Counted from the first letter of the stretch, positions 1 to 10,400 are shown. The stretch: 64,000 nt of DNA from Candidatus Chloroploca asiatica (GCF_002532075.1 NZ_LYXE01000110.1:62001-126000); one strand, 5' to 3'. The notes: generated by a model not told the origin, from the sequence alone. Numbers and translations: made by a program.

Positions 1-1
1 C

Positions 2-106
2 AGGCAACGGCCGCTCTCGAGTGGCGAGTCTGGTCTTCGTGTGGTGCGTATCCTTGAGGCCGCTTCACGCTCGATGGCTCAGCACGGTCAGCCGATCAAG
101 TTGTAG
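2..106 (+). CDS. Gfo/Idh/MocA-family oxidoreductase, C-terminal end (partial)
   Basis: Frame 2 is open from the window edge to a TAG stop at 104-106 and gives 34 residues. The pattern 'SGESGLRVVRILEAASRS' followed by a short 'GQPIKL' end is what the last helix and tail of Gfo/Idh/MocA NAD(P)-dependent sugar dehydrogenases look like. The catalytic part lies outside the window, so substrate cannot be read. Its position directly before a DegT aminotransferase is the usual order in pathways where a sugar is oxidised to a 3-keto sugar and then aminated (WbpB-WbpE type). That pathway link is inferred from order only. Confidence 0.6.
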   Translation, partial: RQRPLSSGESGLRVVRILEAASRSMAQHGQPIKL

Positions 107-150
107 CAACAACCATGCGTTGTCCCTGAGGATCAGAAGGAGCTCGTTTT

Positions 151-1254
151 ATGATACCGTTTGTTGATCTGAAGGCTCAATATCTTTCAATAAAAGAAGA
201 GGTTGATCAGGCTGTGCTGGGGGTGCTGGCAAGCACGCAGTTTGTGCTGGGCAAAGAGGTCGCCGCCTTCGAGGAGCTCTTCAGTGCCTATACGCAAACG
301 AGCCATACGATTGGCGTGAATAGCGGCACGAGTGCGCTGCACCTCGCGCTGCTCGCCGGTGGCGTTGGCCCTGGCGATGAAGTCATTACGACACCACATA
401 CGTTCATTGCGACCGTGTCGGCGATTGACTATGCCCGTGCGACGCCTGTCTTCGTTGATATCGATCCGGTCAGTTTTACGCTTGATCCCGCTTTGCTCGA
501 GGCTGCCATTACGCCGCGGACGAAAGCCTTGCTGCCCGTCCACCTCTATGGGCAACCCGCCGATATGGATCCGATCATAGCGATCGCCCGTAAACACAAC
601 TTGCTCGTGATCGAGGATGCCGCCCAGGCGCACGGGGCCGAGTATAAGGGGCAACGCGTTGGATCGATTGGCGATATGGGCTGCTTTAGCTTCTATCCTG
701 GCAAAAACCTCGGGGCCTATGGCGAAGGTGGCGCAGTGACTACGAATAATCCTGAGTTTGCCCGTACCCTGCGTATGCTGCGCGATTGGGGGGCCGAACG
801 CAAGTATTACCACGATCTCAAGGGCTTTAACTATCGCCTCGAAGGCGTGCAAGGGGCTGTGCTCAAGGTCAAGATGAAGTATATCGAGGCCTGGACGGAA
901 GCGCGCCGGGCGGTGGCCGCACGCTATGATGCGCAGTTACCTCCACGCGGCATCGCTACCCCCGCTACGCTGCCGGATCGCCGCCATGTCTACCATGTCT
1001 ATGCGATCCGTGAGCCGAAACGCGATCAACTCCAGGCTTTTTTGCATGACCACGGTGTGAGCACCGGCATCCATTACCCTATTCCCGTCCATCGCCAACG
1101 CGCCTTCGCGGAACTGGGCTACCCCGAGGGGGCTTTCCCGCACGCCGAAGCAGCCGCCCGCGAGGTGCTCTCGCTGCCAATGTACCCCGAATTGACCCAC
1201 ATCCAGCAGGATGTCGTGGTGACAGGCTTGCATATGTGGGCCGATCAGGGATAA
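151..1254 (+). CDS. DegT/DnrJ/EryC1/StrS sugar aminotransferase
   Basis: A 367-residue, full-length PLP-dependent aminotransferase of the DegT family, which transfers an amino group (normally from glutamate) to a keto sugar bound to a nucleotide. The opening '[11 protein letters not shown]', the '[10 protein letters not shown]' cofactor loop near 58-68, 'EDAAQAHGA' near 155 and the PLP lysine K185 in '[14 protein letters not shown]' are all intact. The [10 protein letters not shown] stretch is closest to enzymes making 3-amino or 2,3-diamino sugars (WbpE, FdtB/QdtB types). AAGGAG lies just upstream of the ATG. The next gene starts 27 bp downstream, so it is probably cotranscribed with the epimerase and second DegT gene. 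The exact sugar is not determined. Confidence 0.92.
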   Translation: MIPFVDLKAQYLSIKEEVDQAVLGVLASTQFVLGKEVAAFEELFSAYTQTSHTIGVNSGTSALHLALLAGGVGPGDEVITTPHTFIATVSAIDYARATPVFVDIDPVSFTLDPALLEAAITPRTKALLPVHLYGQPADMDPIIAIARKHNLLVIEDAAQAHGAEYKGQRVGSIGDMGCFSFYPGKNLGAYGEGGAVTTNNPEFARTLRMLRDWGAERKYYHDLKGFNYRLEGVQGAVLKVKMKYIEAWTEARRAVAARYDAQLPPRGIATPATLPDRRHVYHVYAIREPKRDQLQAFLHDHGVSTGIHYPIPVHRQRAFAELGYPEGAFPHAEAAAREVLSLPMYPELTHIQQDVVVTGLHMWADQG

Positions 1255-1281
1255 TTAGTGTGTAAGGAGACAAGATCACGT

Positions 1282-2268
1282 ATGAGTAACCCCCAACCAC
1301 AGCGCGTACTTGTGACCGGCGGCGCCGGTTTGATTGGTTCGCATATTGTTGACCAGTTGATGGATGGCCGCGACCAGGGCAAGTACGGCGAGATCATTGT
1401 CGTTGATAACTTTGTCCGTGGTCGCCTCGAGAATCTGGCCGAGGCCCGCGCCCGTGGCGAGGTCACGCTCGTTGAAGGCGATATTTGTGATCGTGATTTG
1501 ATGCACCAGGTGATGCAAGGCGTTGATCTCGTCTTTCACCTCGCCGCGATTCGCATTACCCAGTGTGCCGAAGATCCACGCTTGGCCCACGATGTGCTGG
1601 CAACCGGGACGTTCAATGTGCTCGAAGCCGCTGTCCAGGCGGGGGTCAAGAAGGTCGTTGCTTCCTCGTCAGCCTCGGTCTATGGTCTCGCTGAGATCTT
1701 TCCGACGACCGAACGCCACCATCCCTACAATAATCGCACAATCTATGGGGCGACCAAGGTCTATAATGAGGCGCTGCTGCGCAGTTTCAACGAGATGTAT
1801 GGCCTACAGTATGTTGCCCTGCGCTATTTCAATGTCTATGGGCCGCGGATGGATATCTATGGGGCCTATACCGAAGTGCTGATCCGCTGGATGGATCGCC
1901 TGATCGAGGGCAAGCCGCCTGTGATTTTTGGTGATGGTACCCAGACCATGGATTTTGTCTATGCGCCTGATATTGCCCGCGCCAATATCCTTGCCGCCGA
2001 GGCCGATGTCTCTGATGAGGTCTTCAATGTTGCCTCTGGGGTCGAGACAAGTTTGCAGGAACTTGCCGAGACCCTGATGCGTACGATGGGCGTCGATCTG
2101 CCGATTGAGTATGGCCCCGAGCGCAAGGTCAATCCGGTGCCCCGCCGCCTCGCCGATATCAGCGCCGCCCGCGAGAAACTGGGTTTCGTGGCTCAGGTCG
2201 GGCTTGAAGCAGGGCTGCGCGATCTGGTCGCCTGGTGGAAAAGCCAAAAGAGCGGAGTGATCGCATGA
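1282..2268 (+). CDS. NAD-dependent epimerase/dehydratase (extended SDR)
   Basis: A nucleotide-sugar epimerase/dehydratase of about 328 residues with the Rossmann motif 'VTGGAGLIGS' at 11-20 and the catalytic Y155-xxx-K159 pair in 'YGATK'. The 'RYFNVYGPRMD' and 'FVYAPDIARA' motifs are typical of UDP-glucose/GlcNAc 4-epimerase-like SDRs. An in-frame GTG exists at 1258, but AAGGAGA at 1264-1270 is inside that extension and correctly spaced for the ATG at 1282, which I chose. Its stop overlaps the start of the next aminotransferase (ATGA). It probably supplies the 4-epimer or keto sugar used by the flanking DegT enzymes; the substrate is not resolved. Confidence 0.92.
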   Translation: MSNPQPQRVLVTGGAGLIGSHIVDQLMDGRDQGKYGEIIVVDNFVRGRLENLAEARARGEVTLVEGDICDRDLMHQVMQGVDLVFHLAAIRITQCAEDPRLAHDVLATGTFNVLEAAVQAGVKKVVASSSASVYGLAEIFPTTERHHPYNNRTIYGATKVYNEALLRSFNEMYGLQYVALRYFNVYGPRMDIYGAYTEVLIRWMDRLIEGKPPVIFGDGTQTMDFVYAPDIARANILAAEADVSDEVFNVASGVETSLQELAETLMRTMGVDLPIEYGPERKVNPVPRRLADISAAREKLGFVAQVGLEAGLRDLVAWWKSQKSGVIA

Positions 2269-3422
2269 CGACCGCAGCGAAGCAGATGACCATCCCGCTC
2301 ACCCGCCCGCTCGTCGGAGAGGCCGAAGCCGAGGCGTCACGTCGCCCAATTATGTCGGGATGGCTCACCCAGGGTCCCGAGGTGGCGGCGTTCGAACAAG
2401 AGTTTGCGGCCTATACTGGGGCCACCTACGCGACCGCTGTGTCGAATTGTACGACCGCCCTGCATCTGGCGTTACTGACCCTTGGCGTTGCCCCCGGTGA
2501 CGAGGTCATTACAGTGAGCCACTCGTATGTGGCAACGGCCAATGTGGTGCGCTATTGCCACGCGACCCCGGTCTTTGTTGATATCGAACCAGCCACGAGC
2601 AATCTCGATCCGACGAAGATCGCGGCCGCGATCACACCGCAGACCCGGGCGATCCTCTGCGTTCACCAGATGGGGATGCCCTGCGATCTGGCGGCGATCC
2701 TCACGATCGCGCAGGAACACGGGGTACCCGTGATCGAAGATGCCGCCTGCGCCAGTGGCAGCGAGATCCTGTGGCAGGGTAAATGGCAAAAGATTGGCCA
2801 GGCCCACGGTGACATTGCATGCTTTTCATTTCACCCGCGGAAGGTGATCACCACCGGCGATGGTGGCATGATCACAACCAATAACCCTGAGTATAACGCG
2901 CAGTTTCGTTTGCTCCGACAGCACGGAATGAGCGTGAACGACCGCGTCCGCCACAGTGCCAACCAGGTCATCTTTGAAGAACACGCGGTGATCGGCTACA
3001 ATTACCGCATGACTGATGTCCAAGCCGCCATTGGGCGCGAACAACTCAAGCGCTTGCCCACGATTGTGGCGGCCCGCCGCCGCCTCGGTGCACGCTATCA
3101 GCAGTTGCTCGCCGCCATTCCTGGCCTGACGCTCCCCCACGAACCATCATGGGCACGCACTAATTGGCAGAGTTTCTGGGTGCGCCTGCCTGATCACCTC
3201 GACCAGCGCGAAGTGATGCAGGGCATGCTCGACCGTGGGGTGGCGACACGCCGCGGCATTATGTGCGCCCACCGCGAAAAACCGTACCAGCGTGACGACG
3301 GCTATGATTTACCCGAGTCTGAGCGTGCCCAGGATCGCAACATCATCTTGCCCATGTATCCACAGATGACGGATGAAGAACAAGAGTATGTCGTCGCAAT
3401 GCTGACCGAGGTATTGCTGTAA
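2265..3422 (+). CDS. DegT/DnrJ/EryC1/StrS aminotransferase (second copy)
   Basis: A second DegT-family PLP aminotransferase of 385 residues, only distantly like the first. The PLP lysine is K193 in 'FSFHPRKVITTGDGG', with 'SNCTTALHLAL' near 60-70 and 'VIEDAACASG' near 156. An in-frame start at 2235 would overlap the epimerase by 34 bp; the ATG at 2265 overlaps its stop by four bases and has GCGGAG upstream, so it is preferred. The 'HPRKV' form of the lysine motif is typical of the ArnB/PseC/PglE side of the family, which aminates 4-keto sugars. Two aminotransferases of different subtypes in one operon suggest a diamino sugar or two separate amino sugars. Confidence 0.9.
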   Translation: MTTAAKQMTIPLTRPLVGEAEAEASRRPIMSGWLTQGPEVAAFEQEFAAYTGATYATAVSNCTTALHLALLTLGVAPGDEVITVSHSYVATANVVRYCHATPVFVDIEPATSNLDPTKIAAAITPQTRAILCVHQMGMPCDLAAILTIAQEHGVPVIEDAACASGSEILWQGKWQKIGQAHGDIACFSFHPRKVITTGDGGMITTNNPEYNAQFRLLRQHGMSVNDRVRHSANQVIFEEHAVIGYNYRMTDVQAAIGREQLKRLPTIVAARRRLGARYQQLLAAIPGLTLPHEPSWARTNWQSFWVRLPDHLDQREVMQGMLDRGVATRRGIMCAHREKPYQRDDGYDLPESERAQDRNIILPMYPQMTDEEQEYVVAMLTEVLL

Positions 3423-3464
3423 GCAGATTCCTGGCGAATGAACTGAAGACCGGAAAAGGCATCT

Positions 3465-4718
3465 ATGCAACCCAAAGACAAACCTTCAACGGTAGCAGCG
3501 ACAAGCGACGAGGATCAGGCAACAATCGCATCGCCTGAACACACGCCCTACACCAAGACTCCCGAAGAGCAACCTTCACCCCGCAAGCGCGTCCTGCTCT
3601 TTACCAATAGCGTGGCAATGGGCGGGATGGAAGAACACGTCGTTTTGCTGGCCCATCAGCTTGATCGCACCCGCTTTGAGGTCTTTGCGATCTGCCCTAA
3701 CTGGTCAAAGACGAAAGATCTCACCACCAGGCTGCATCTGGCCGCAGATCATGTCAGTGAGATCTCACCTGATCGACGCTATGGTTGCTGGGCACAGGTG
3801 TATGAAGGGTGGCGGATGTTCAAGCAACTGCGCACGTGGTCAATCGACGTGATGCACATGCACTCGACCGGCTACAAGGGTCAGTTGCTGGCGCTAATCC
3901 TGGCACGCCTCGCTGGGGTGCAACAGATCTATCTCACCGAACACCTCGCCCCCGACGAGCCACTGCCCCTCCCGATGCGCCTCCTCCGCGATCTCTTCAG
4001 CCTCCAGGTTGATGGCATTATCTGTGTGTCGGAAAAAAATTATCGTGCGCGGGGGATGCACCTCTATACGCCCCACGAACGGACGACCGTGGTGGTCAAT
4101 GGGGTTGATGTTGACAAATTTACTCCGGTGCCCGAAGAGGTTTTGCAGGATCTGCGTAGAGAGTATGATCTGCCCGATCAGGCTCAGATCATCGGGACAG
4201 TCGTGCGTTTTGAGCCAGAAAAAGGCTTGCACGACCTATTGGCGGCGTTCCCGACCATCCGCGAGGCATGTCCCAATGCCTATCTGTTGATGGTTGGCGA
4301 CGGCTCGCTACGTGAAGCGTTGCAACAGCAGGCCCGCGAGCTTGGCGTGGCCGACTATGTGCGTTTCACCGGTTTTCAACCGAATCCGCGGCCCTTTCTC
4401 GGGTTGATGGATGTCTTTGTTTTGCCGGTGCCCGTTGGTTCAATGTCGATCGGTCTCCTCGAAGCGATGGCGATGGGGCGTGCGGTGGTGATTACCTTTG
4501 GGGGCAAGGGTGAAGCCGTTATCCATGGCGAAAGTGGCTTCTGTGCCGAACCGTGCAATCCTGCCTCGATTGCCCATTTTGTGACCCAAATCCTCCAGAA
4601 TCCTGCGCTCCAACAGCAACTGAGTGACGCGGCACGCCAACGGGTTGAAACGTCCTTTTCGTCCCAACGCGTCGCAGAGGTACTCGGTGACTTGTATGCG
4701 CAAACCATGGTGCGTTGA
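3465..4718 (+). CDS. Glycosyltransferase, GT4 type (GT-B fold)
   Basis: A 417-residue cytosolic glycosyltransferase. After a hydrophilic 40-residue leader it has the GT-B N-domain 'VLLFTNSVAMGGMEEHVVLLA', which is the GxGGxE-like start of GT4 enzymes, 'VNGVDVDKF' near residue 210, 'GTVVRFEPEKG' and 'LLMVGDGSLREAL' in the nucleotide-binding half, and 'GLLEAMAMGRAVV' as the donor-binding EX7E-like region. The first Glu of EX7E appears replaced in 'PVGSMSIGLLEAMAMG', a mild deviation. It probably transfers the sugar made by the preceding genes to a lipid carrier or growing glycan. Donor and acceptor are unknown. Confidence 0.88.
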   Translation: MQPKDKPSTVAATSDEDQATIASPEHTPYTKTPEEQPSPRKRVLLFTNSVAMGGMEEHVVLLAHQLDRTRFEVFAICPNWSKTKDLTTRLHLAADHVSEISPDRRYGCWAQVYEGWRMFKQLRTWSIDVMHMHSTGYKGQLLALILARLAGVQQIYLTEHLAPDEPLPLPMRLLRDLFSLQVDGIICVSEKNYRARGMHLYTPHERTTVVVNGVDVDKFTPVPEEVLQDLRREYDLPDQAQIIGTVVRFEPEKGLHDLLAAFPTIREACPNAYLLMVGDGSLREALQQQARELGVADYVRFTGFQPNPRPFLGLMDVFVLPVPVGSMSIGLLEAMAMGRAVVITFGGKGEAVIHGESGFCAEPCNPASIAHFVTQILQNPALQQQLSDAARQRVETSFSSQRVAEVLGDLYAQTMVR

Positions 4719-4775
4719 AGAACCGCAGCAAGCCGCAAGCGCCTTGCCCAACATATGGGCCGAGAAGAAAGCCTT

Positions 4776-5498
4776 ATGTCGATCTTAAATCCAAAACGGG
4801 CCGCCGTAAAACTATTTGACACCGCAGGCACCAAACTACTCAGCCCGCCGGCAACGGGGTTTGGGTACTTTGTGAACCATGGCCCCCGCGACCAGCGCAA
4901 AGTGGCCTTGACCTTTGATGATGGCCCGAGTCGCCCCTGTACCGAGCAGTTGATCGAAGCGATGGATGCGCTGGAGGTCAAGGGGACGTTCTTTTGTCTC
5001 GGGATGAATGTGCGCTACCACCCTGATTTGCTGCTCCAGATGTACCAGGCAGGCCATGTAATCGGCAATCATTCGGGATGGCATAGCCGCAAAACCGGCC
5101 TGATGCCCGGTTCGAATATCAGCCATATCACCGCTGGCGAAGAAGCGATCCGCGAAGTGATCGGCGTACGGCCTCGTTTCTATCGCCCGCCCTGGGGCTG
5201 GCTAACGCCCTGGGAAGGCAAACGCCTCACAAAAGCAGGGTATACTATTATCGGGTGGGATGTCTACACGCTCGACTGGGTAATCCCCGAAGTTGACGGA
5301 ATGACACTCGCACATGATGCGTATCACGCTACCCAGCCAGGTTCGATCTTCTGCTTTCACGATGCCAAGCCCTGGGAAAAGATCTGGGAGAAACGCGAGA
5401 CAACCCGGGCAGTACGCACCCTCGTGCCCATGCTGCGCGATCAGGGCTATGAGTTTGTGACCGTCGCTGAGTTATTAAAGATGCCAGCCTATCGATAA
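4776..5498 (+). CDS. Polysaccharide deacetylase (NodB / CE4 family)
   Basis: A metal-dependent carbohydrate deacetylase of about 240 residues with all CE4 motifs: 'TFDDGPS' (D48, D49), the zinc-binding 'HSGWH', 'YRPPWGW', 'WDVYTLDW' and the C-terminal 'FCFHDA'. No signal peptide or membrane segment is visible, which suggests it works on a lipid-linked or nucleotide-linked sugar inside the cell rather than on wall polymer. An ATG at 4755 is also in frame, but AGAAG at 4763-4767 is better placed for the ATG at 4776. It sits in the glycan operon directly after the GT4 gene and would remove an N-acetyl group from the sugar being built. Confidence 0.9.
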   Translation: MSILNPKRAAVKLFDTAGTKLLSPPATGFGYFVNHGPRDQRKVALTFDDGPSRPCTEQLIEAMDALEVKGTFFCLGMNVRYHPDLLLQMYQAGHVIGNHSGWHSRKTGLMPGSNISHITAGEEAIREVIGVRPRFYRPPWGWLTPWEGKRLTKAGYTIIGWDVYTLDWVIPEVDGMTLAHDAYHATQPGSIFCFHDAKPWEKIWEKRETTRAVRTLVPMLRDQGYEFVTVAELLKMPAYR

Positions 5499-5533
5499 AT
5501 ACCACGAACGTTGATTAATACAAGGAGAACCTA

Positions 5534-6532
5534 TTGTCATTGCGAATCATGCAACCGGTACCCGAAGACTTTTGGTGGAATGTAGCGCGTCAATGTGAAT
5601 ATGCCACGTTTTATCATACCCCCCTCTGGCGAGATATTGCCCTTCAAGCTAACCCCCAAGCTCATCGTGATGAAACCTTTGCTGTCGTTCTTCCCAGTGG
5701 CGTTCGTGTCGTCTTTCCCATGATCAGTACGCGACAGCTAGGTTCTTTCCGCTGGCTTCAGGCTACATTTGAAAACTGCTATGGTGGTTTCATTGCTGAT
5801 GGACCCGTCGAACCACACGAGGCAACTGCGATCTATCAACATATATTTGATTGGAGCACCTACACCTTCTACAATATTGACAACCCACTTGGACCAGCGT
5901 TACCTGAAGAAATCCAGGCGCAATGTAGTGATGTGTATAACGAGCCAACGTATCTAGTTGAGCTTGACGCCGATTTTGAGACGGTCTTTGGTCGTTTTCA
6001 ACGCACACAGCGGAAAGATTACCGACGTGGTCTAAGAAATGGGGTTGCCGTTCGTCTTGCGCAATCCCTTGAAGAATATCGGATCTATTATGGCATTTAT
6101 CAGGATGCCCTTGATCGTTGGAGTGAAGGCACCCTTGCCAGCTACGAATGGCATCTGTTTGAATTATTCTATCAGTTTAGCCAAAACTATCCAGAAGAGA
6201 TCAAGCTCTGGGTCTTTACCTTAGAGGAGCAGATTGTTGGCGGCACCTTGATCTTCTATTGGGGAGCAGTAGCGTCAGCCTGGAATGGAACAGCCCATCG
6301 AGACTTTCTCAGCTATGATGTCATGCCCGTCGGCGATACCGAAATTATCCGTGATGCAATCAAGCGCGGGTACCGTTACTTTGATTTCAATACCAGTGGA
6401 AACAAAGAAGGTGTCCAAACCTACAAGCTACGCTTTGCCCCAACAACAAAGCCGATCCATATGTGGCGTTTCGAGAGTCCTCTTTTACAACCAATGCAAC
6501 AAATCTACTGGAAAGCGACCGGTAAGCGCTGA
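5534..6532 (+). CDS. GNAT/FemAB-like acyltransferase (BioF2-like domain)
   Basis: A 332-residue protein whose end 'YFDFNTSGNKEGVQTYKLRF' matches the conserved tail of the peptidoglycan-bridge-forming FemAB-like/Acetyltransf_6 family, which transfers an acyl or aminoacyl group to surface glycans or exopolysaccharide. The start is TTG at 5534 with AAGGAG at 5522-5527 six bases upstream; no ATG is as well placed. The gene is visibly poorer in G+C at third positions than the genes on either side, suggesting separate acquisition. It lies between a deacetylase and a hexapeptide acyltransferase, so it probably re-acylates the amino group freed upstream. The acyl donor is unknown. Confidence 0.8.
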   Translation: MSLRIMQPVPEDFWWNVARQCEYATFYHTPLWRDIALQANPQAHRDETFAVVLPSGVRVVFPMISTRQLGSFRWLQATFENCYGGFIADGPVEPHEATAIYQHIFDWSTYTFYNIDNPLGPALPEEIQAQCSDVYNEPTYLVELDADFETVFGRFQRTQRKDYRRGLRNGVAVRLAQSLEEYRIYYGIYQDALDRWSEGTLASYEWHLFELFYQFSQNYPEEIKLWVFTLEEQIVGGTLIFYWGAVASAWNGTAHRDFLSYDVMPVGDTEIIRDAIKRGYRYFDFNTSGNKEGVQTYKLRFAPTTKPIHMWRFESPLLQPMQQIYWKATGKR

Positions 6533-6599
6533 CTAGTGTTCAAGAGCTACTATCTTTTGGAGACATCCACCAGTCTGTAAAATACGATCAAAAAAGCCT

Positions 6600-7190
6600 A
6601 TGGAAACCCCTGAAGAGGAAGTCTTTTTACCCGGATCAAGCCAACCTCAATCCTACAAACTCAGAGAGATCTGGTCGAACGCGAGGGCGCTGCTACGCGC
6701 TTCGTGGTATTTGCGCCACGCGACATTTGTCGGGCGACGGGTACGTCTCTGGGGCAAGCCTGCGATCAACAATAGTGGCACACTCATTGTACAGAACCGC
6801 GTCCGCCTCGTTTCAACCATTGTCCCTCTGGAATTGTTTATCGGGCATCATGGGCACCTGGAAATTGGCGAGGGCAGCTTTGTCAATTATGGCTGCTCGA
6901 TTGCGGCAAGTCAGCTCGTGCATATCGGCGCAAACTGCAGCATTGGTTCACATGTGATTATCATGGACAATGATTTTCACCGCCTGGAACCTGAACGCCG
7001 TGAGGAGATGCCCCCTTCAGCGCCGATCATTCTCGAAGAAAATGTCTGGATTGGCGTGCGTGCCGTGATCCTGCGCGGTGTAAGGATCGGGGCAGGCAGT
7101 GTGATCGGGGCAGGCAGTGTTGTGACGCGTGACATCCCGCCGCGCTCGCTCGCCGCCGGGATGCCAGCCCGCGTCGTTCGGCAGCTCTAA
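6600..7190 (+). CDS. Hexapeptide-repeat acyltransferase (left-handed beta-helix)
   Basis: A 196-residue acyltransferase. The hexad repeats typical of LbH enzymes (I-G-x-x-x-x) run from about residue 75 and are clearest in 'IGVRAVILRGVRIGAGSVIG' and the following 'AGSVVTRDIPPRSLAAGMPA'. The probable catalytic histidine is in 'SHVIIMDNDFHRL'. The C-terminal 'GMPARVVRQL' is typical of the CysE/LacA/NodL group that uses acetyl-CoA. It is the last gene of the glycan operon and likely O- or N-acetylates the same sugar. A weak purine-rich sequence precedes the ATG. Confidence 0.88.
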   Translation: METPEEEVFLPGSSQPQSYKLREIWSNARALLRASWYLRHATFVGRRVRLWGKPAINNSGTLIVQNRVRLVSTIVPLELFIGHHGHLEIGEGSFVNYGCSIAASQLVHIGANCSIGSHVIIMDNDFHRLEPERREEMPPSAPIILEENVWIGVRAVILRGVRIGAGSVIGAGSVVTRDIPPRSLAAGMPARVVRQL

Positions 7191-7201
7191 CGCTCGCCTA
7201 C

Positions 7202-7270
7202 TTGACGCCAAGGCCCAAGGCTACGCATAGAGCGCCATCAAACCTTCGCGCCTCAGCGCCTTGGCGTCAA
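7202..7270. repeat. Dispersed inverted repeat, 'TTGACGCCAAGGC' type
   Basis: Two 13-bp arms, TTGACGCCAAGGC at 7202-7214 and GCCTTGGCGTCAA at 7258-7270, flank a 43-bp centre that includes 'CCTTCGCGCCTCAGCGCC'. The wording resembles the repeats at 23320-23398 and 33462-33600, so this is probably a worn copy of one intergenic family. It follows the last gene of the glycan operon and could act as its transcription terminator. Confidence 0.6.
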
Positions 7271-7403
7271 ACAAACCCTCTTCTTGGCATAGAACCATCG
7301 CCACAGACATCCCCCCGCTGCTTTGCCCTCATAATAGTTGCGCAAGAAAAGAAATCGCTACCAAAGGTTGTTCTGCTTTTACCTAGTGACGGCAGGCGCA
7401 ATA

Positions 7404-7409
7404 TATACT
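7404..7409 (+). promoter_or_regulatory. Probable -10 box upstream of nifJ
   Basis: TATACT at 7404-7409 lies 50 bp before the nifJ ATG in the only AT-rich stretch of the gap. The -35 region is not recognisable. A good ribosome site, AGAGAGGAG, follows at 7440-7448. Confidence 0.4.
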
Positions 7410-7459
7410 GAGTCTATCAGCATGTGACATGAGAAGTTCAGAGAGGAGCCGTTCGAGTT

Positions 7460-10400
7460 ATGGATGAACGCCAAGCACGTGATAGTGCGACCGGCCTTAT
7501 AGAGCCGATCCCACAGGTGACGATTGATGGCAACGAGGCTGTCGCAAATGTTGCCTATACGCTCAGTGAGGTGATCGCAATCTATCCGATCACGCCATCC
7601 ACCCCGATGGGTGAGTCAGCTGATGCGTTTGCAGCCGTGAAGCGACCGAATCTCTGGGGAACAGTCCCGACCGTCTATGAGATGCAGTCCGAGGGCGGGG
7701 CCGCCGGGGCGCTCCACGGGGCAATGCAGACCGGTGCGCTGACGACGACGTTTACGGCCTCGCAAGGGCTGCTGTTGATGATCCCTAATATGTATAAGAT
7801 CGCTGGCGAGTTGACCGCCACGGTTTTTCATGTGGCCGCCCGTTCACTGGCCGCCCAGGGGCTTTCGATCTATGGCGACCACGCCGATGTCATGGCAACC
7901 CGGGCCACTGGCTGGGCGCTGCTCTCGTCGGGTTCGGTTCAAGAGGCCCAGGATCTCGCGCTCGTGGCCCATGCAGCCACCCTCAAGGCGCGGGTACCCT
8001 TTATGCACTTCTTCGATGGGTTCCGTACGTCGCACGAGGTAAATAAGATCACGCCCGTTGATGAGATGATCATTCGGGCCATGATTGACGATGATCTGGT
8101 GCGTGCGCACCGTATGCGCGGGCTTTCGCCTGAACATCCGGTATTGCGTGGGACCGCCCAGAACCCTGATGTCTATTTCCAGGCGCGTGAGAGTGTCAAT
8201 CCGTTTTATGATGTTTGTCCTCGTATTGTCCAGGACGCAATGGATAAGTTCTATGCGTTGACTGGCCGTCGCTACAATCTCTTTGATTATGCCGGTGCCC
8301 CCGACGCCGAGCGCGTCATTATTATTATGGGTTCCGGCGGTGAGACCGCTGAAGAGACGGCACGCTATCTGGCAGCACAGGGCGAGAAGGTTGGTGTGCT
8401 GCGCGTACGCCTCTATCGGCCGTTTACCGCCGATGCGTTTGTGCATGCGTTGCCCGCTTCGACCCGCGCCATTGCGGTGCTCGATCGTACCAAAGAGCCA
8501 GGCAGCACCGGCGAGCCACTCTTCCTTGATGTCGTCTCGGCGGTCTACGCCTTTGGTGGCAGCCATTTCCTTGATGCACAGACGAGCGGGGCCACTGAAC
8601 AGCGTGAGTTACCAAAGATTATTGGCGGGCGCTACGGGCTTTCCTCGAAAGAATTCACCCCCGGGATGGTCAAGGCCGTCTTTGATGAACTGAGCCAGGC
8701 ACAGCCTCGTCCGCGGATTACAGTCGGGATCAACGACGATGTCGGTGGCACCAGTCTGACCTATGATCCATCGTTCAATGTCGAGCCATCCGGGACGGTA
8801 CGCTGTCTCTTCTTTGGCCTCGGGGCCGATGGTACGGTTGGAGCCAATAAGAATAGCATCAAAATCATCGGCGAAGAGACCCCGAATGATGCACAGGGCT
8901 ATTTTGTCTATGACTCGAAGAAGTCGGGGTCGATCACCACGTCACACTTGCGTTTTGGCCCTCAACCGATCCGTGCACCCTATCTGATTGGCGATGGGCA
9001 GGCCCAGTTTGTCGCGTGTCACCAGTTCAATTTCCTTGAACGCATTGATATGCTGCGCTATGCCAGCCCCGATGGCGTGTTGCTCCTCAACAGCCCGTAT
9101 GCGCCTGATGAGATTTGGGGGCATCTGCCCACCGAGGTGCGTAAGGCGATCCGGCAGAAGGGCCTGCACCTCTGGGTGATTGATGCTATTGCCGTGGCAA
9201 CCGCGACCGGGATGCGCGGGCGCATCAATACCGTGATGCAAACATGCTTCTTTGCGATCAGTGGGGTGCTGCCCCGCGATGAGGCGATCACTGAAATCAA
9301 ACGGAGCATCAAGAAGACCTATGGCAAGCGCGGTGATGCGATCATCAAGCAGAACTATATGGCGGTTGACCGCACCCTCGAAAATCTCTACGAGGTGACG
9401 ATCCCCACTACTGATGACACCGCCAATGGGATGCATCTCAAGCCCCCGGTGCCCGCTAACGCCCCCGCGTTTGTTCGCGACGTACTTGGCCCAATGATTG
9501 CCCAGCGCGGCGATGATCTGCCGGTCAGTGCGATGCCGGTTGATGGCACCTATCCAACCGGAACGACCAAATGGGAGAAGCGCAATATTGCGTTGGAAAT
9601 CCCCGTCTGGGAGCCAGATCTCTGCATCCAGTGCGCCAAGTGTGCCTTTGTCTGCCCCCACGCGGTGATCCGGCCCAAGGTCTATGAGCCTGCCGCCCTC
9701 GAGGGTGCGCCCGAGACCTTCAAGAGTACGACGGCGCGCTTTAAGGAATTGCCAGGACAACTCTTTACCCTCCAGGTCGCGCCCGAAGACTGCACCGGTT
9801 GTGGCCTCTGTGTCGAAGCATGTCCAGTCAAGGATAAACGCCAGACAGGCCGCAAGGCGATCAATATGACCCTGCAGCCACCGCTGCGCGAGAGTGAAGC
9901 AGCCAACTGGGACTTCTTCCTGAACCTACCTGAAGTTGATCGGACGCTGATCCAACTCAATAGCATCAAGAATTCACAGCTGCTCGAGCCGCTCTTTGAG
10001 TTCTCGGGGGCCTGTGGTGGCTGTGGCGAGACGCCCTATATCAAACTGGTGAGCCAACTCTATGGCGATCGCTCGGTCATTGCCAATGCCACCGGGTGTT
10101 CCTCAATCTATGGCGGCAACCTGCCCACGACACCCTGGACAGCAAACAAACAGGGACGAGGACCGGCCTGGTCCAACTCGCTCTTTGAGGATAACGCCGA
10201 ATTTGGTCTTGGGATGCGGCTAACGATTGACAAGCAGGCTGAGTATGCCCGTGAATTGTTACCCAGGCTTGCCAATTATATCAACCCTGATCTGATCAAA
10301 GATCTGCTCGCCGCAGATCAGCAGACTGATGCCGGCATCAACGTCCAGCGCGAACGCATTGCACTGCTCAATCAACAGATCGATGCAGCCCTGGCAGGCA

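Noticed and set aside
7202-7411. 69-residue plus-strand ORF before nifJ
   Set aside because: Overlaps an inverted repeat and the nifJ promoter, with no family resemblance or ribosome site.
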